DNA of 64,000 nt, taken from contig NC_008319.1 of NCBI RefSeq assembly GCF_000014585.1, positions 62,001-126,000 of the forward strand, in the 5' to 3' direction. A program made the translations under genes and the position numbers. Each line of letters begins with the position of its first letter. Position 1 is the first letter of the stretch. The stretch comes from Synechococcus sp. CC9311 (GTDB taxonomy: Bacteria > Cyanobacteriota > Cyanobacteriia > PCC-6307 > Cyanobiaceae). The notes under the pieces are model-generated. The model had not been told where the DNA came from. It searched no databases and worked only from the letters and a program-made list of their open reading frames with translations. Positions 9,600 to 18,944 of the stretch are shown piece after piece.

Positions 9600-11630
9600 A
9601 TGACATCCACTCTTTCTAAAACCAAGCAGGCGTGTCTCCGTGTGATTCCACTCGGTGGCTTGCATGAAATCGGCAAGAACACTTGCGTGTTCGAGTACGG
9701 CGATGACCTGATGCTTGTGGATGCCGGTTTGGCATTCCCCAGTGATGGAATGCACGGGGTGAATGTGGTGATGCCTGACACCAGCTTCCTGCGTGAAAAC
9801 CAGAGCCGGATTCGGGGCATGATTGTGACCCATGGTCACGAAGATCACATCGGTGGGATCGCTCACCACCTCAAGAATTTCGATATTCCGGTGATTTATG
9901 GGCCTCGTTTGGCCCTATCCATGCTCACTGGAAAAATGGATGAGGCCGGTGTGACCGATCGCACCACGCTCCAGACAGTTGGCCCAAGAGATGTGGTGAA
10001 GGTGGGTCAGCACTTCTCGGTGGAGTTCATTCGCAACACCCACTCGATGGCCGACAGCTTTTCGCTGGCGATCACCACTCCAGTGGGCACTGTGATTTTC
10101 ACTGGTGATTTCAAGTTTGACCACACCCCTGTGGATGGGGAGCACTTTGACTTGGCCCGCCTTGCCCATTACGGCGATCAGGGAGTGCTGTGTCTGTTTA
10201 GTGACTCCACCAATGCGGAGGTCCCTGGGTACTGCCCGCCTGAACGTTCTGTGTTCCCCAACCTCGATCGCCATATCGCGGAAGCGGAAGGGCGGGTGAT
10301 CATCACCACATTTGCGAGCTCGATTCACCGGGTTTCGATGATTCTTGAGCTGGCGCTTAAAAACGGACGGAAGGTGGGTCTACTTGGGCGCTCCATGCTC
10401 AATGTGATCGCCAAAGCCCGTGAACTCGGCTACATGCGTGCACCCGACGAGCTGTTTGTGCCAATCAAGCAGATCAACGATGTGCCAGATCGCGAGACGC
10501 TGTTGCTGATGACCGGAAGCCAGGGTGAGCCTCTTGCTGCTTTGAGCCGGATTTCACGTGGTGATCATCCGCAAGTGAAGGTGAAAACCTCAGACACGAT
10601 CATTTTTTCTGCGAGCCCTATCCCTGGCAACACCATCTCAGTGGTGAACACGATCGATAAGTTGATGATCTTGGGAGCCAAGGTGGTGTATGGCAAGGGT
10701 GAAGGCATTCACGTGTCAGGCCATGGCTTCCAGGAAGATCAGAAGTTGATGTTGGCTCTCACCCGCCCGAAATATTTCGTGCCTGTGCATGGTGAGCACC
10801 GCATGTTGGTGAAGCATGCCCGCACGGGCCATTCCATGGGCGTGCCAGAAGACAACACGCTGATCATCAATAACGGAGATGTCGTTGAGCTCACTCCGGA
10901 TTCAATGCGCAAAGGTGATCCAGTCAAAGCAGGTATCGAGCTGCTCGATCAGTCGCGCAATGGCATCGTTGATGCACGCGTGCTCAAGGAGCGTCAACAG
11001 CTTGCCGTTGACGGAATCGTGACGATCTTGGCCGCGATCAGCACCGATGGGGCGATGGTGGCTCCACCGCGCGTCAACTTGCGTGGTGTGGTCACCACCG
11101 CGGATGCACGCAAGATGTCGCTGTGGACGGAACGTGAAATTAAGTGGGTGCTTGAAAATCGCTGGAAGCAGCTCTGCCGCCATGTGGATGCGGGCTCTCC
11201 CGAAGTGGATTGGATGGGCGTCCAGCGCGAAGTGGAAGTGGGCTTAGGTCGTCGCATGCGCCGCGAAATGCAAGTGGAGCCTTTGATTCTTTGTCTCATT
11301 CAGCCGGCACCTGGTGGCACACCGGTTTACAAAGGCCGGGCCGATGCAGAACCTGATACCCGCCCGGCATCCCGCGGGCGTGGCGGTCGTCATGGTGGTC
11401 CTGGCCGCGATAGCGGCAACGGCCATGTCCGGCGTGATCGCAATGCGGCCCCTGCTCGGGTGGTTCCTTCGCGTGTGATTGGAACACCGGCACCTACAGC
11501 AGAAGCAACGCCAGCGCCCACCCCTGCTCCAGTTAAAGAGCCTGTTGCGTCTTCAGTGGTTGTGACCAGTGCTCCAGAGCCCGAGATGCCAGCTGGTCGT
11601 ACTCGTCGTCGTCGTTCAGCGGCGGCGTAG
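9600..11630 (+). CDS. rnj: Ribonuclease J
   Basis: Metallo-beta-lactamase/beta-CASP ribonuclease with 5'-3' exonuclease and endonuclease activity on mRNA. The metal-binding signature THGHEDH is at 77-83, with further motifs TGDFKFD and the beta-CASP SGH near 375-380. The core runs to about residue 555. Then follows a low-complexity tail of about 110 residues: Arg/Gly-rich (RGRGGRHGG), then Pro/Ala/Thr-rich, ending in an Arg-rich cluster. The tail is longer than in Bacillus RNase J. There is no Shine-Dalgarno before the ATG; the leader is instead rich in T runs (9560-9590). The end overlaps the next, opposing gene by 15 bases. Confidence 0.94.
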   Translation: MTSTLSKTKQACLRVIPLGGLHEIGKNTCVFEYGDDLMLVDAGLAFPSDGMHGVNVVMPDTSFLRENQSRIRGMIVTHGHEDHIGGIAHHLKNFDIPVIYGPRLALSMLTGKMDEAGVTDRTTLQTVGPRDVVKVGQHFSVEFIRNTHSMADSFSLAITTPVGTVIFTGDFKFDHTPVDGEHFDLARLAHYGDQGVLCLFSDSTNAEVPGYCPPERSVFPNLDRHIAEAEGRVIITTFASSIHRVSMILELALKNGRKVGLLGRSMLNVIAKARELGYMRAPDELFVPIKQINDVPDRETLLLMTGSQGEPLAALSRISRGDHPQVKVKTSDTIIFSASPIPGNTISVVNTIDKLMILGAKVVYGKGEGIHVSGHGFQEDQKLMLALTRPKYFVPVHGEHRMLVKHARTGHSMGVPEDNTLIINNGDVVELTPDSMRKGDPVKAGIELLDQSRNGIVDARVLKERQQLAVDGIVTILAAISTDGAMVAPPRVNLRGVVTTADARKMSLWTEREIKWVLENRWKQLCRHVDAGSPEVDWMGVQREVEVGLGRRMRREMQVEPLILCLIQPAPGGTPVYKGRADAEPDTRPASRGRGGRHGGPGRDSGNGHVRRDRNAAPARVVPSRVIGTPAPTAEATPAPTPAPVKEPVASSVVVTSAPEPEMPAGRTRRRRSAAA

Positions 11631-12413
11631 GGAACGCCAGGCCAATCCCAACCGCTTCTGCAAGGAAAGTGAAGTTGTTTGGTCGTCATTAGCTGTCTGA
11701 GCGGATGACGATCCAACTTGTGAAATGTGGTTCAGATTGACGCGCAGCAGTCCGTCCTCCAAACGCTTGGGGGCCGTATCAAAGTCGCGTGTCAGCGATG
11801 GAGCTGAAGCCTTCTGAGGAGCGTGTTCCAAGTTGACTGATTTTTCAGCCCGCTTTTCAGCGCTGTCAAGAACTTTTGGCTGTTGAGATTCCTTTGGCTG
11901 TCGCGACTCATCTTTCAGCCAGGGCATGGCCGTTTCGATTGTTTCAGCTTCGGGGTTGTCTGCCTCTGCGCGCTTTGCGGGGGTGTTTAAAAACGGATCA
12001 CGGATGAGATCGTTGCCTGCTAACTGGCTTGATGCGTTTGCAAAGGGCACTGTTGCCAGCTCTTCTGCCAATGGTGCAGACACGGCAACATCAATAACAG
12101 GTGAGCGCTCCAAAGCTTCGTTGAGACCTTGTTGAGCAAGTTCCCGCAGCGTGTCCGGCGGCTCGCTGGCAAGTACGAGCCTGTAGAAGTCGGCGCTCTG
12201 GCTGACATCATCCTTTCCATAGAGGTGGATGTGACCGAGCAACAGGGCCACAAAGGCTCTCCAGGCCAGGGTTGCTTCCCGTTCCGCTCCTGAGGCAGGA
12301 AGTGGGTCTAGTTGCCCCAGCAGTGGTCGCGCTAAGTCATCGGCCTTATCGAACTCACTGGCGCTGTAGGCCTGTTCAGCGGCGACGTATTGCTCCTGAA
12401 AATCAGCGTCCAA
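11616..12413 (-). CDS. Conserved hypothetical protein with helical repeat-like N-terminus
   Basis: I do not recognise a named family. The first 110 residues are Ala/Leu/Glu-rich helices resembling tetratricopeptide-type packing (ADFYRLVLASEP, RELAQQGLNEAL). The middle is a disordered, charged stretch rich in Glu, Lys and Ser, and the C-terminus is basic and ends in RSLRRR. It lies 9 bases downstream of tilS on the same strand, so the two are likely cotranscribed. Its 3' end overlaps that of the RNase J gene by 15 bases. Confidence 0.65.
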   Translation of the reverse strand: MDADFQEQYVAAEQAYSASEFDKADDLARPLLGQLDPLPASGAEREATLAWRAFVALLLGHIHLYGKDDVSQSADFYRLVLASEPPDTLRELAQQGLNEALERSPVIDVAVSAPLAEELATVPFANASSQLAGNDLIRDPFLNTPAKRAEADNPEAETIETAMPWLKDESRQPKESQQPKVLDSAEKRAEKSVNLEHAPQKASAPSLTRDFDTAPKRLEDGLLRVNLNHISQVGSSSAQTANDDQTTSLSLQKRLGLAWRSLRRR

Positions 12414-12422
12414 GCGAGGTTG

Positions 12423-13418
12423 TTACGGCTGGCTCACCAGTTGTACCGAGTCTCGGGTCCATTGCAGAGTCTTGTGCTCCGCTAAAGAGCGGCTCCCGGG
12501 GGGGCGGCCAGGGCCAATGGCAACACTCAGGGTGTCGAGTTGGCTGGCGGAGAGCGTGCGAACGCCTTGTTGTTGCAGCCAATGATGGAGCAAGAGCCGA
12601 CGGGTGGCGTCTGGCAAAACCTTGAGTGCCTTGCGATGCAAGCCGCGTTCATAGCGCAGCTGTTCCAGGGCCAGTGTGGCGAGGGTGCGTTGGCTGTCCT
12701 CCACTTGGGACACCCGCTCGCTGAGTTGGGCGATGCGTTGGCTGCAACCGGGATGTAACTCCTCAAGCACCGGCAGCACATCGTTGCGGATGCGGTTACG
12801 GCTGAAGGCCGGATTGGCATTCGATGGATCAAGCCAAACGGGCAGTTGCAAGTCCTGGCAGATCTGGGTTGTGTCGTCTCGGCTGAAGGTCAGCAGGGGG
12901 CGCACCAGCCGAGTGCCGTTGGGGTCATTGTTTTGAAGTGGTCTGATGGGCCGCAAGCTGCCAAGGCCGGCTAGATCCGTGCCTCGGGCCAATTGCAGCA
13001 GCAATGTTTCTGCCCGATCGCTCGCCGTGTGAGCGGTGAGAACTGTGCGGCAGCAGAACTGTTGGCTTAATGCGGCAAGTTCTTGGTAGCGCCAGGATCG
13101 GGCGCTGGCCTCTGTGCCTGTGTGATCTCTCGTGTTGCGGCTGATCTGTAGATCCAGCTCCTGGCCTTGGCACCACTCCTTGAGTTCGGAAGCAGTGGCT
13201 GCTGATTGATCGTGCCAACCATGGTCTCCGTGCCACAGCTGAAAGTGCCAATGATGCAGATGCTGAAGCCCCAGGAGTAGGCCTAGTAAGGCCATGGAGT
13301 CTTGACCGCCGGAGAGAGCGATCAGCAATGTTTCCCCATCGGGCAGCAGGTTCGGTTGCCTCAGCAGTTGGCGGTGCAGGGTGTCGTGCCAAGGCAGCCA
13401 TGATTTGGATGCAGCCAT
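12423..13418 (-). CDS. tilS: tRNA(Ile)-lysidine synthase
   Basis: Modifies C34 of the CAU-anticodon isoleucine tRNA to lysidine using ATP and lysine, so that it reads AUA codons. The PP-loop ATP-binding motif SGGQDS is at 36-41, followed by the HGDHGW-type segment, the RAETLLLQLARGTDLAGL helix and the FSRNRIRNDVLP substrate-binding motif. The ATG at 13418 gives 331 residues, the usual length for the short cyanobacterial form. The frame is open far upstream, but that part only reads through the antisense of the neighbouring DUF561 gene. Divergent from that gene. Confidence 0.93.
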   Translation of the reverse strand: MAASKSWLPWHDTLHRQLLRQPNLLPDGETLLIALSGGQDSMALLGLLLGLQHLHHWHFQLWHGDHGWHDQSAATASELKEWCQGQELDLQISRNTRDHTGTEASARSWRYQELAALSQQFCCRTVLTAHTASDRAETLLLQLARGTDLAGLGSLRPIRPLQNNDPNGTRLVRPLLTFSRDDTTQICQDLQLPVWLDPSNANPAFSRNRIRNDVLPVLEELHPGCSQRIAQLSERVSQVEDSQRTLATLALEQLRYERGLHRKALKVLPDATRRLLLHHWLQQQGVRTLSASQLDTLSVAIGPGRPPGSRSLAEHKTLQWTRDSVQLVSQP

Positions 13419-13517
13419 GGTGTGGCCAGCGAGTGGAACAACAGAAATTTGATCTTGCCTGTTCTTAGGCGCGATCACACGTGTGGTGTGAGAATGATGG
13501 AACCTGATTTCGCTGGG

Positions 13518-14291
13518 ATGTCCCGCCTTTCTCTGCTGCCAGCTGAGCTCCGTCGCAGCCTGGAGCAGCGTTCTGCACTCAAGGTGATCGCCGGTCTGAT
13601 GAACTTCGATCAAGCCAACGTGGCGATGGTGGCGGCTGCCGCGGGTCGCGGCGGTGCTGATTTGATTGATGTGGCCTGTGATGCGGCGCTGGTCAAGCTG
13701 GCGATCGAATCCTCCGCTGGTGTGCCTGTTTGTGTGTCTGCGGTGGATCCTGAGCTGTTTCCTGCCGCTGTGGCTGCTGGTGCGGCCATGGTGGAGATTG
13801 GCAATTACGACGCTTTCTATCCTCAAGGCCGCCTCTTTGATGCCGCTGAAGTGCTGGCCATCACCCGCCGAACCCGCGAGCTGCTTCCCGACGTGGTGAT
13901 GAGCGTCACGGTGCCCCATGTGCTGCCGCTGGATCAGCAAGAGCAGTTGGCTGTGGATTTGGTTGCAGCCGGTGCTGATCTGATCCAAACCGAAGGCGGC
14001 ACCAGCGCAAAGCCGTTCAGCGCTGGCAGCCTTGGATTGATTGAAAAAGCAGCTCCTACTTTGGCCGCATCCCACAGCATCAGTGCTGCGCTGCAACAGG
14101 CCGAGTGCGCTGTCCCCGTGCTCTGCGCCTCTGGATTGTCTGCTGTCACCGTGCCAATGGCCATTGCTTCTGGTGCCGCTGGTGTAGGAGTGGGATCAGC
14201 GGTTAATCGCCTCAACGATGAGCTGGCGATGACCGCTGTAGTGCGCGGGCTGCGCGAGGCTTTGGGGCGTCCAGTGATCAGCCGCGTCTGA
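13518..14291 (+). CDS. DUF561 protein, TIM-barrel of unknown role
   Basis: Conserved in cyanobacteria and plastids as DUF561 (also called Ycf23). The sequence has the alternating Gly-Ala-Asp strands of a (beta/alpha)8 barrel: LKVIAGL, ADLIDVACD, PVCVSAVDPE, ADLIQTEGG and a phosphate-binding-like SGAAGVGVGSAV near the end. It may be related to nitronate monooxygenase or thiamine-type barrels; no reaction is assigned. Starts at 13494, 13497 and 13518 are possible; the family begins close to SRLSLLP, so 13518 was chosen. Divergent from tilS. Confidence 0.8.
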   Translation: MSRLSLLPAELRRSLEQRSALKVIAGLMNFDQANVAMVAAAAGRGGADLIDVACDAALVKLAIESSAGVPVCVSAVDPELFPAAVAAGAAMVEIGNYDAFYPQGRLFDAAEVLAITRRTRELLPDVVMSVTVPHVLPLDQQEQLAVDLVAAGADLIQTEGGTSAKPFSAGSLGLIEKAAPTLAASHSISAALQQAECAVPVLCASGLSAVTVPMAIASGAAGVGVGSAVNRLNDELAMTAVVRGLREALGRPVISRV

Positions 14292-14357
14292 TTGCGGTTG
14301 CACTGGCACGACGATCCTGTTCTTGGCAGCTTTGCTCCCGCTGCCTTGACCAGTCGC

Positions 14358-14380
14358 TTTTTTGGGCGGTTTCCAAAAAA
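14358..14380. terminator. A/T-armed hairpin after the DUF561 gene
   Basis: TTTTTTGG (14358-14365) and CCAAAAAA (14373-14380) are perfect inverted repeats with a seven-base loop. The arms are A and T runs, as in bidirectional terminators, but the GC core is only two pairs, so the call is weak. It lies between DUF561 and the following membrane protein gene, both rightward. Confidence 0.35.
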
Positions 14381-14415
14381 ATTTCTAGGTTGCGATCAGT
14401 GCTGATTGGACTGTG

Positions 14416-14838
14416 ATGGGAACGCTTGGCTGGTTGCTGCAATGGCCGATTCGAGCCCTGGTGTTGCTGGTCGTAGCAGCGCTTCCGCTTGGTGTGGAAC
14501 TGGCCAGCTTTGGTACGGCACTCTGGGCAGCGGTGTTGATTGGCTTGTTGGGCACGCTGCTGATCCTGCCGCTCAAAGTGGTGATGGGTCCGGTTTGGGC
14601 CATCACCTCGCTGGGTGGGTTGATCTCGCCGGTGTCTTTTCTGTTCAACTGGCTGATTACGGTCATCTTGTTTGGTTTGGCCGCTTGGCTGATTCCGGGC
14701 TTTCGCCTTAAGAACGGTCTGATCAGTGCCATTGGTGGCGCGGTTATCTACAGCGTGATTAGTGCCGTGGTCTTGCGTGCTCTTGGCCTCGCTGATGTGG
14801 ACTTCACCAGGGCCGCCTTGATCGGGTCGTTGGCCTAG
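14416..14838 (+). CDS. Four-helix membrane protein, phage-holin-like (DUF360 type)
   Basis: Small integral membrane protein of 140 residues with four hydrophobic segments (about 10-28, 32-52, 73-95 and 105-128). It has the family pattern in which a Pro-Leu-Lys turn after helix 2 and a RLKNG-type loop before helix 4 recur. Such proteins are widespread in bacteria and are classed with the 4-TMS phage holin superfamily, but there is no phage context here and no proven lytic role. GTG at 14413 abuts the ATG at 14416; the ATG is preferred. Confidence 0.75.
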   Translation: MGTLGWLLQWPIRALVLLVVAALPLGVELASFGTALWAAVLIGLLGTLLILPLKVVMGPVWAITSLGGLISPVSFLFNWLITVILFGLAAWLIPGFRLKNGLISAIGGAVIYSVISAVVLRALGLADVDFTRAALIGSLA

Positions 14839-14909
14839 AGCTGATACAGCACAGTCCCATGGTTGGCTTTTGGCGCTGGGGAAGGCGCCGTTGCCTTAGC
14901 AATCGCCGT

Positions 14910-14934
14910 AGCCTGATCAACCTTCCTTCAGGCT
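14910..14934 (+). promoter_or_regulatory. Inverted repeat in the uvrB leader
   Basis: AGCCTGA (14910-14916) and TCAGGCT (14928-14934) are perfect inverted repeats separated by 11 bases, ending 15 bases before the uvrB ATG. It could be an operator or a leader hairpin. It does not resemble the cyanobacterial LexA box. Confidence 0.35.
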
Positions 14935-14949
14935 TAACGCCACAGGACC

Positions 14950-16989
14950 ATGCCCGCCTACGAGCTATCGGCGCCTTACACGCCCAAGGGAGATCAACCA
15001 ACGGCGATCTCCAAACTGGTGGAGGGTGTGAATGGTGGAGAGCGTTATCAAACGCTTCTAGGAGCCACGGGTACTGGCAAGACGTTCACGATGGCCAATG
15101 TGATCGCCCAAACCGGACGTCCGGCCTTGGTGTTGGCCCACAACAAAACATTGGCGGCCCAGCTTTGTAATGAGCTCCGGGAGTTCTTTCCTCACAACGC
15201 TGTCGAATATTTCATCTCCTATTACGACTATTACCAGCCGGAAGCCTACGTTCCGGTAAGTGATACCTACATCGCCAAAACAGCATCGATCAACGAAGAG
15301 ATTGACATGCTGCGTCATTCTGCGACGCGCTCTTTATTTGAGCGCCGTGATGTGATCGTGGTGGCTTCGATTAGTTGTATTTATGGGCTAGGAATTCCAA
15401 GTGAATACCTCAAGGCGGCTGTGCCATTCAAGGTTGGTGAGACCTTGAATTTGCGAGGATCTCTGCGCGATTTGGTGAACAATCAGTACAGCCGTAATGA
15501 CACAGAAGCCGGAAGAGGACGCTTCCGCGTTAAGGGTGATGTGCTGGAAATTGGGCCGGCCTATGACGACCGCCTAGTGCGTGTTGAGCTCTTCGGCGAT
15601 GAGGTGGAAGCAATTCGCTATGTAGATCCAACCACCGGCGAAATCCTCCAAAGTTTGGATGCGATCAGTATCTACCCGGCCAAGCACTTTGTGACGCCAA
15701 AAGAGCGTCTTAATGATGCGGTGAAAGCGATTCGTAGTGAGCTTAAAGAGCGACTTGAGTTTTTGAACGGAGAGGGCAAGTTGCTCGAAGCTCAGCGTTT
15801 AGAACAACGCGCTACTTATGACTTGGAGATGCTGCAGCAAATTGGATATTGCAATGGAGTTGAGAACTATGCCCGTCATTTGGCTGGTCGAGAACCTGGA
15901 TCCGCACCTGAATGTTTAATTGATTATTTTCCGGATGATTGGTTGTTGATCGTGGATGAAAGCCACGTGACCTGCTCTCAACTTCTAGCGATGTACAACG
16001 GCGATCAAGCACGTAAAAAGGTACTGATTGATCACGGCTTCCGTTTGCCCAGTGCGGCTGATAATCGGCCGCTTAAATCGGAGGAGTTCTGGAGTAAAGC
16101 CAAGCAAACCGTGTTCGTGAGTGCCACCCCTGGAAACTGGGAGATGGAGGTCAGTGAGGGGCAAGTGGCAGAACAGGTGATTCGCCCTACGGGTGTGCTG
16201 GATCCGCTTGTGGAGGTGCGCCCCACCACTGGACAGGTGGATGATTTGCTTGGCGAGATCCGTGATCGTGCGTCCAAGAAGCAGCGGGTGTTGGTGACAA
16301 CGCTCACCAAGCGTATGGCGGAAGATCTAACGGACTACCTGGCAGAAAATAAAGTTCGAGTGCGTTATTTGCACTCAGAGATTCACTCCATTGAGCGAAT
16401 CGAGATCATTCAGGATTTGCGTCTAGGTGAATACGACGTACTTGTTGGCGTGAATTTGCTTCGGGAAGGATTGGATCTCCCTGAAGTTTCTTTGGTGGCG
16501 ATTCTGGATGCCGACAAGGAAGGCTTCCTGCGCGCCCAGCGCTCCTTGATTCAGACCATCGGACGAGCAGCACGGCATGTGGAAGGCAAAGCGTTGCTTT
16601 ATGCCGAGACCATGACTGACTCCATGGCGAAGGCGATTGAAGAAACCGAGCGCCGCCGCAAGATCCAGCACACCTACAACGAAAAGCACGGCATTACGCC
16701 CACTGCTGCAGGTAAGAAAGCCAGCAATTCGATTTTGAGTTTTCTCGAACTGTCTCGCAAGCTCAAAGCTGATGGCCCAGATGCCGACCTGGTGAAGGTG
16801 GCCGGAAAAGCGGTCCAGGCTTTAGAGGAAGATGTCGATGGCTTGGCGCTCGACGCCCTGCCTGAGCTCATCGATCAACTTGAGCTGAAGATGAAGGAGT
16901 CAGCCAAGAAGCTCGACTTTGAAGAAGCGGCCAACCTGCGGGATCGAATCAAGAAGTTGCGACAGAAACTGGTGGGGAGCAGCAGATGA
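14950..16989 (+). CDS. uvrB: Excinuclease ABC subunit B
   Basis: Damage-verifying helicase-like subunit of nucleotide excision repair. Walker A GATGTGKT is at 38-45, the beta-hairpin that grips damaged DNA is at about 91-100 ([10 protein letters not shown]), the helicase motif [13 protein letters not shown] is in domain 3, and the C-terminal UVR domain that binds UvrC is at about 645-672 ([11 protein letters not shown]). At 679 residues it is the normal length. Its stop codon is directly followed by the stop of lysC on the other strand, with no spacer at all. Confidence 0.98.
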   Translation: MPAYELSAPYTPKGDQPTAISKLVEGVNGGERYQTLLGATGTGKTFTMANVIAQTGRPALVLAHNKTLAAQLCNELREFFPHNAVEYFISYYDYYQPEAYVPVSDTYIAKTASINEEIDMLRHSATRSLFERRDVIVVASISCIYGLGIPSEYLKAAVPFKVGETLNLRGSLRDLVNNQYSRNDTEAGRGRFRVKGDVLEIGPAYDDRLVRVELFGDEVEAIRYVDPTTGEILQSLDAISIYPAKHFVTPKERLNDAVKAIRSELKERLEFLNGEGKLLEAQRLEQRATYDLEMLQQIGYCNGVENYARHLAGREPGSAPECLIDYFPDDWLLIVDESHVTCSQLLAMYNGDQARKKVLIDHGFRLPSAADNRPLKSEEFWSKAKQTVFVSATPGNWEMEVSEGQVAEQVIRPTGVLDPLVEVRPTTGQVDDLLGEIRDRASKKQRVLVTTLTKRMAEDLTDYLAENKVRVRYLHSEIHSIERIEIIQDLRLGEYDVLVGVNLLREGLDLPEVSLVAILDADKEGFLRAQRSLIQTIGRAARHVEGKALLYAETMTDSMAKAIEETERRRKIQHTYNEKHGITPTAAGKKASNSILSFLELSRKLKADGPDADLVKVAGKAVQALEEDVDGLALDALPELIDQLELKMKESAKKLDFEEAANLRDRIKKLRQKLVGSSR

Positions 16990-18807
16990 TCAGGGTTTAA
17001 AGGCTTCTAACTCAAGAGGAGATTCTGTGCCCTGTGCTTGATGGGATTCAGATCCGCCGAGTTGGAAGCCGGCATGGACGGCTTCAAGGGCTTTGATTCC
17101 ATCGGATTCGGCCACGACGCAACTGGTCCTGATTTCGCTGGTGGCGATCAATTCGATGTTTACGTCAGCTTCGGCAAGGAAGCGGAACATGCGCCCAGCT
17201 GTCCCTGCGGTGGCAGGCATCCCAGCACCGATTGCGCTGACGCGGGCAATTGCAGGCCCATCTTCGAGAACGGCACCGGGCCATTGGGCAAGGAGCGGCG
17301 CTAGAGCTTGATCAGAGGCAGCGCGGTCCTCGCGTTTCACGATGAAGCTGATGTCACGGCTGCCATCGCCGTGCTGGCGTTCGGATTGGACGATGGCATC
17401 AAGGCTGATGCCAGCATCGGCGAGCGCTGAACAGAGGGAACCCGCCATCCCCGGTCGGTCAGGTACATGGCGAACGCTAAGTTGCGCCTGATCACGATCC
17501 AGGGCGACGCCCCTCACCTCGGGCTCACCCTCTCCGCTGGCAGGAGGGTTGATGTGTTGCTGTTGTGTGCTCAGCTCAAAGGCCTGTTGAGCAGCTTGCA
17601 AAGCTTTGCTGCCCATGGAAGCTTCCACCACGCAGCTCACTTTCACTTCGCTGGTAGCGATCAAGCGCAGGTTGATCCCCTCTCGCGAGAGCGTGTCGAA
17701 CAAGCCTGCGGCGATCCCGGGGCGCCCCATGATCCCAGCGCCCCTGATACTCAGCTTGCTCATGCCTCCGTCAGAGCTAAGGATGCCGCCGAGGCTGTCC
17801 ACCAGCGTGGTGCAGATGCTGCGGGCTTGTTCGAGATCCGTTTCCGCCACGGTGAAGGTGATGTCGTTGCTGCTGCCCTCATGGGTGGCCTGAATGATCA
17901 GGTCCACGTTCACGCCGCCTGCAGACAGGCTTTCGAACAAGCGAGCAGCAACCCCTGGCTGATCAGGCACGTGGGAGAGGGCCAGCACGGCTTGATCTTC
18001 GAGGAGCTCCACGCCATCAACAGGACGACCAAGTTCCAGCCCCTCGCGGCCGATCGGTTTGGCATTGCGACTGGTAAGCGTGGTGCCTGGTGCATCGCTC
18101 CAGCTGGATCGAACCACCATCTTCACGCCGTAGTTGCGGGCGATCTCAACAGCACGGGGGTGGAGCACCGCTGCACCCAGGCTGGCGAGTTCGAGCATTT
18201 CATCGCAGCTCACTTGTGGCATCAGTTGGGCATTGGCCACCTTGCGCGGATCGGTGGTGAGCACTCCTGGCACGTCGGTGAAGATCTCGCAGGCATCCGC
18301 ACCCAGGGCTGCTGCTAGGGCTACGGCTGATGTGTCTGAACCTCCGCGGCCCAGGGTGGTGATTTCGGCGGTTCCGCCACTGCTGAGGCTGGTGCCTTGG
18401 AAGCCAGCAACCACCACGACTTGTCCTTCTGCAAGCCGGGCGCGTAGCCGGTCGGTGCGCACATCGAGGATGCGGGCTCTGCCATGGGCGGATTCAGTCA
18501 CGATTCCCACTTGGGCTCCGGTCATCGAAACAGCTGGTACCCCCAGTTCATGCAGGGCCATCGAGAGCAGGGCGATCGAGACCTGTTCTCCTGTGGAAAG
18601 CAACATGTCCATCTCCCGCTGCGGCGGATCGGAGCTGATCGCTTTGGCCTTGGCGGTGAGCTCGTCTGTGGTGTGGCCCATGGCCGACACCACAATCACC
18701 AGATCATTGCCGTCTTCTTTGCAGTCGGCGATTCGCCGGGCGACGGTCTGCAGGCGTTCCACACTGCCGACGGACGTGCCGCCGAACTTCTGCACCAGCA
18801 GGGCCAT
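16990..18807 (-). CDS. lysC: Aspartate kinase with four ACT domains
   Basis: Phosphorylates aspartate to open the lysine, threonine and methionine pathway. The kinase signature KFGGTSV begins at residue 7 of the 605-residue protein (ATG at 18807), with further motifs FQGTS and TTLGRGGSDTSA. After about residue 260 come two tandem pairs of ACT domains (each pair shows an LS.....PG.A motif followed by an RG.GMxG/IGAGM-type segment), twice the usual two. Doubled ACT regions are known in cyanobacterial aspartate kinases and point to allosteric feedback by lysine and threonine. The product goes to asd at 7595. Confidence 0.95.
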   Translation of the reverse strand: MALLVQKFGGTSVGSVERLQTVARRIADCKEDGNDLVIVVSAMGHTTDELTAKAKAISSDPPQREMDMLLSTGEQVSIALLSMALHELGVPAVSMTGAQVGIVTESAHGRARILDVRTDRLRARLAEGQVVVVAGFQGTSLSSGGTAEITTLGRGGSDTSAVALAAALGADACEIFTDVPGVLTTDPRKVANAQLMPQVSCDEMLELASLGAAVLHPRAVEIARNYGVKMVVRSSWSDAPGTTLTSRNAKPIGREGLELGRPVDGVELLEDQAVLALSHVPDQPGVAARLFESLSAGGVNVDLIIQATHEGSSNDITFTVAETDLEQARSICTTLVDSLGGILSSDGGMSKLSIRGAGIMGRPGIAAGLFDTLSREGINLRLIATSEVKVSCVVEASMGSKALQAAQQAFELSTQQQHINPPASGEGEPEVRGVALDRDQAQLSVRHVPDRPGMAGSLCSALADAGISLDAIVQSERQHGDGSRDISFIVKREDRAASDQALAPLLAQWPGAVLEDGPAIARVSAIGAGMPATAGTAGRMFRFLAEADVNIELIATSEIRTSCVVAESDGIKALEAVHAGFQLGGSESHQAQGTESPLELEAFKP

Positions 18808-18944
18808 CTCAACGGTCTCCAACAGCAGGAGATTGTCTCATTGTGGCTGCGTTGAGAATGACCATTGACTCAATTTACTTTGGAAAAGCTGTTGTTTACA
18901 TACTCAGGGAATCGTGGTTAATTTATTTGCTGATACTTATTGTT

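Noticed and set aside
13419-14096. Upstream extension of the tilS frame
   Set aside because: It only reads antisense through the DUF561 gene; TilS normally starts near the ATG at 13418.
17467-18318. 283-codon frame antisense to lysC
   Set aside because: No family likeness and fully inside a strong gene.
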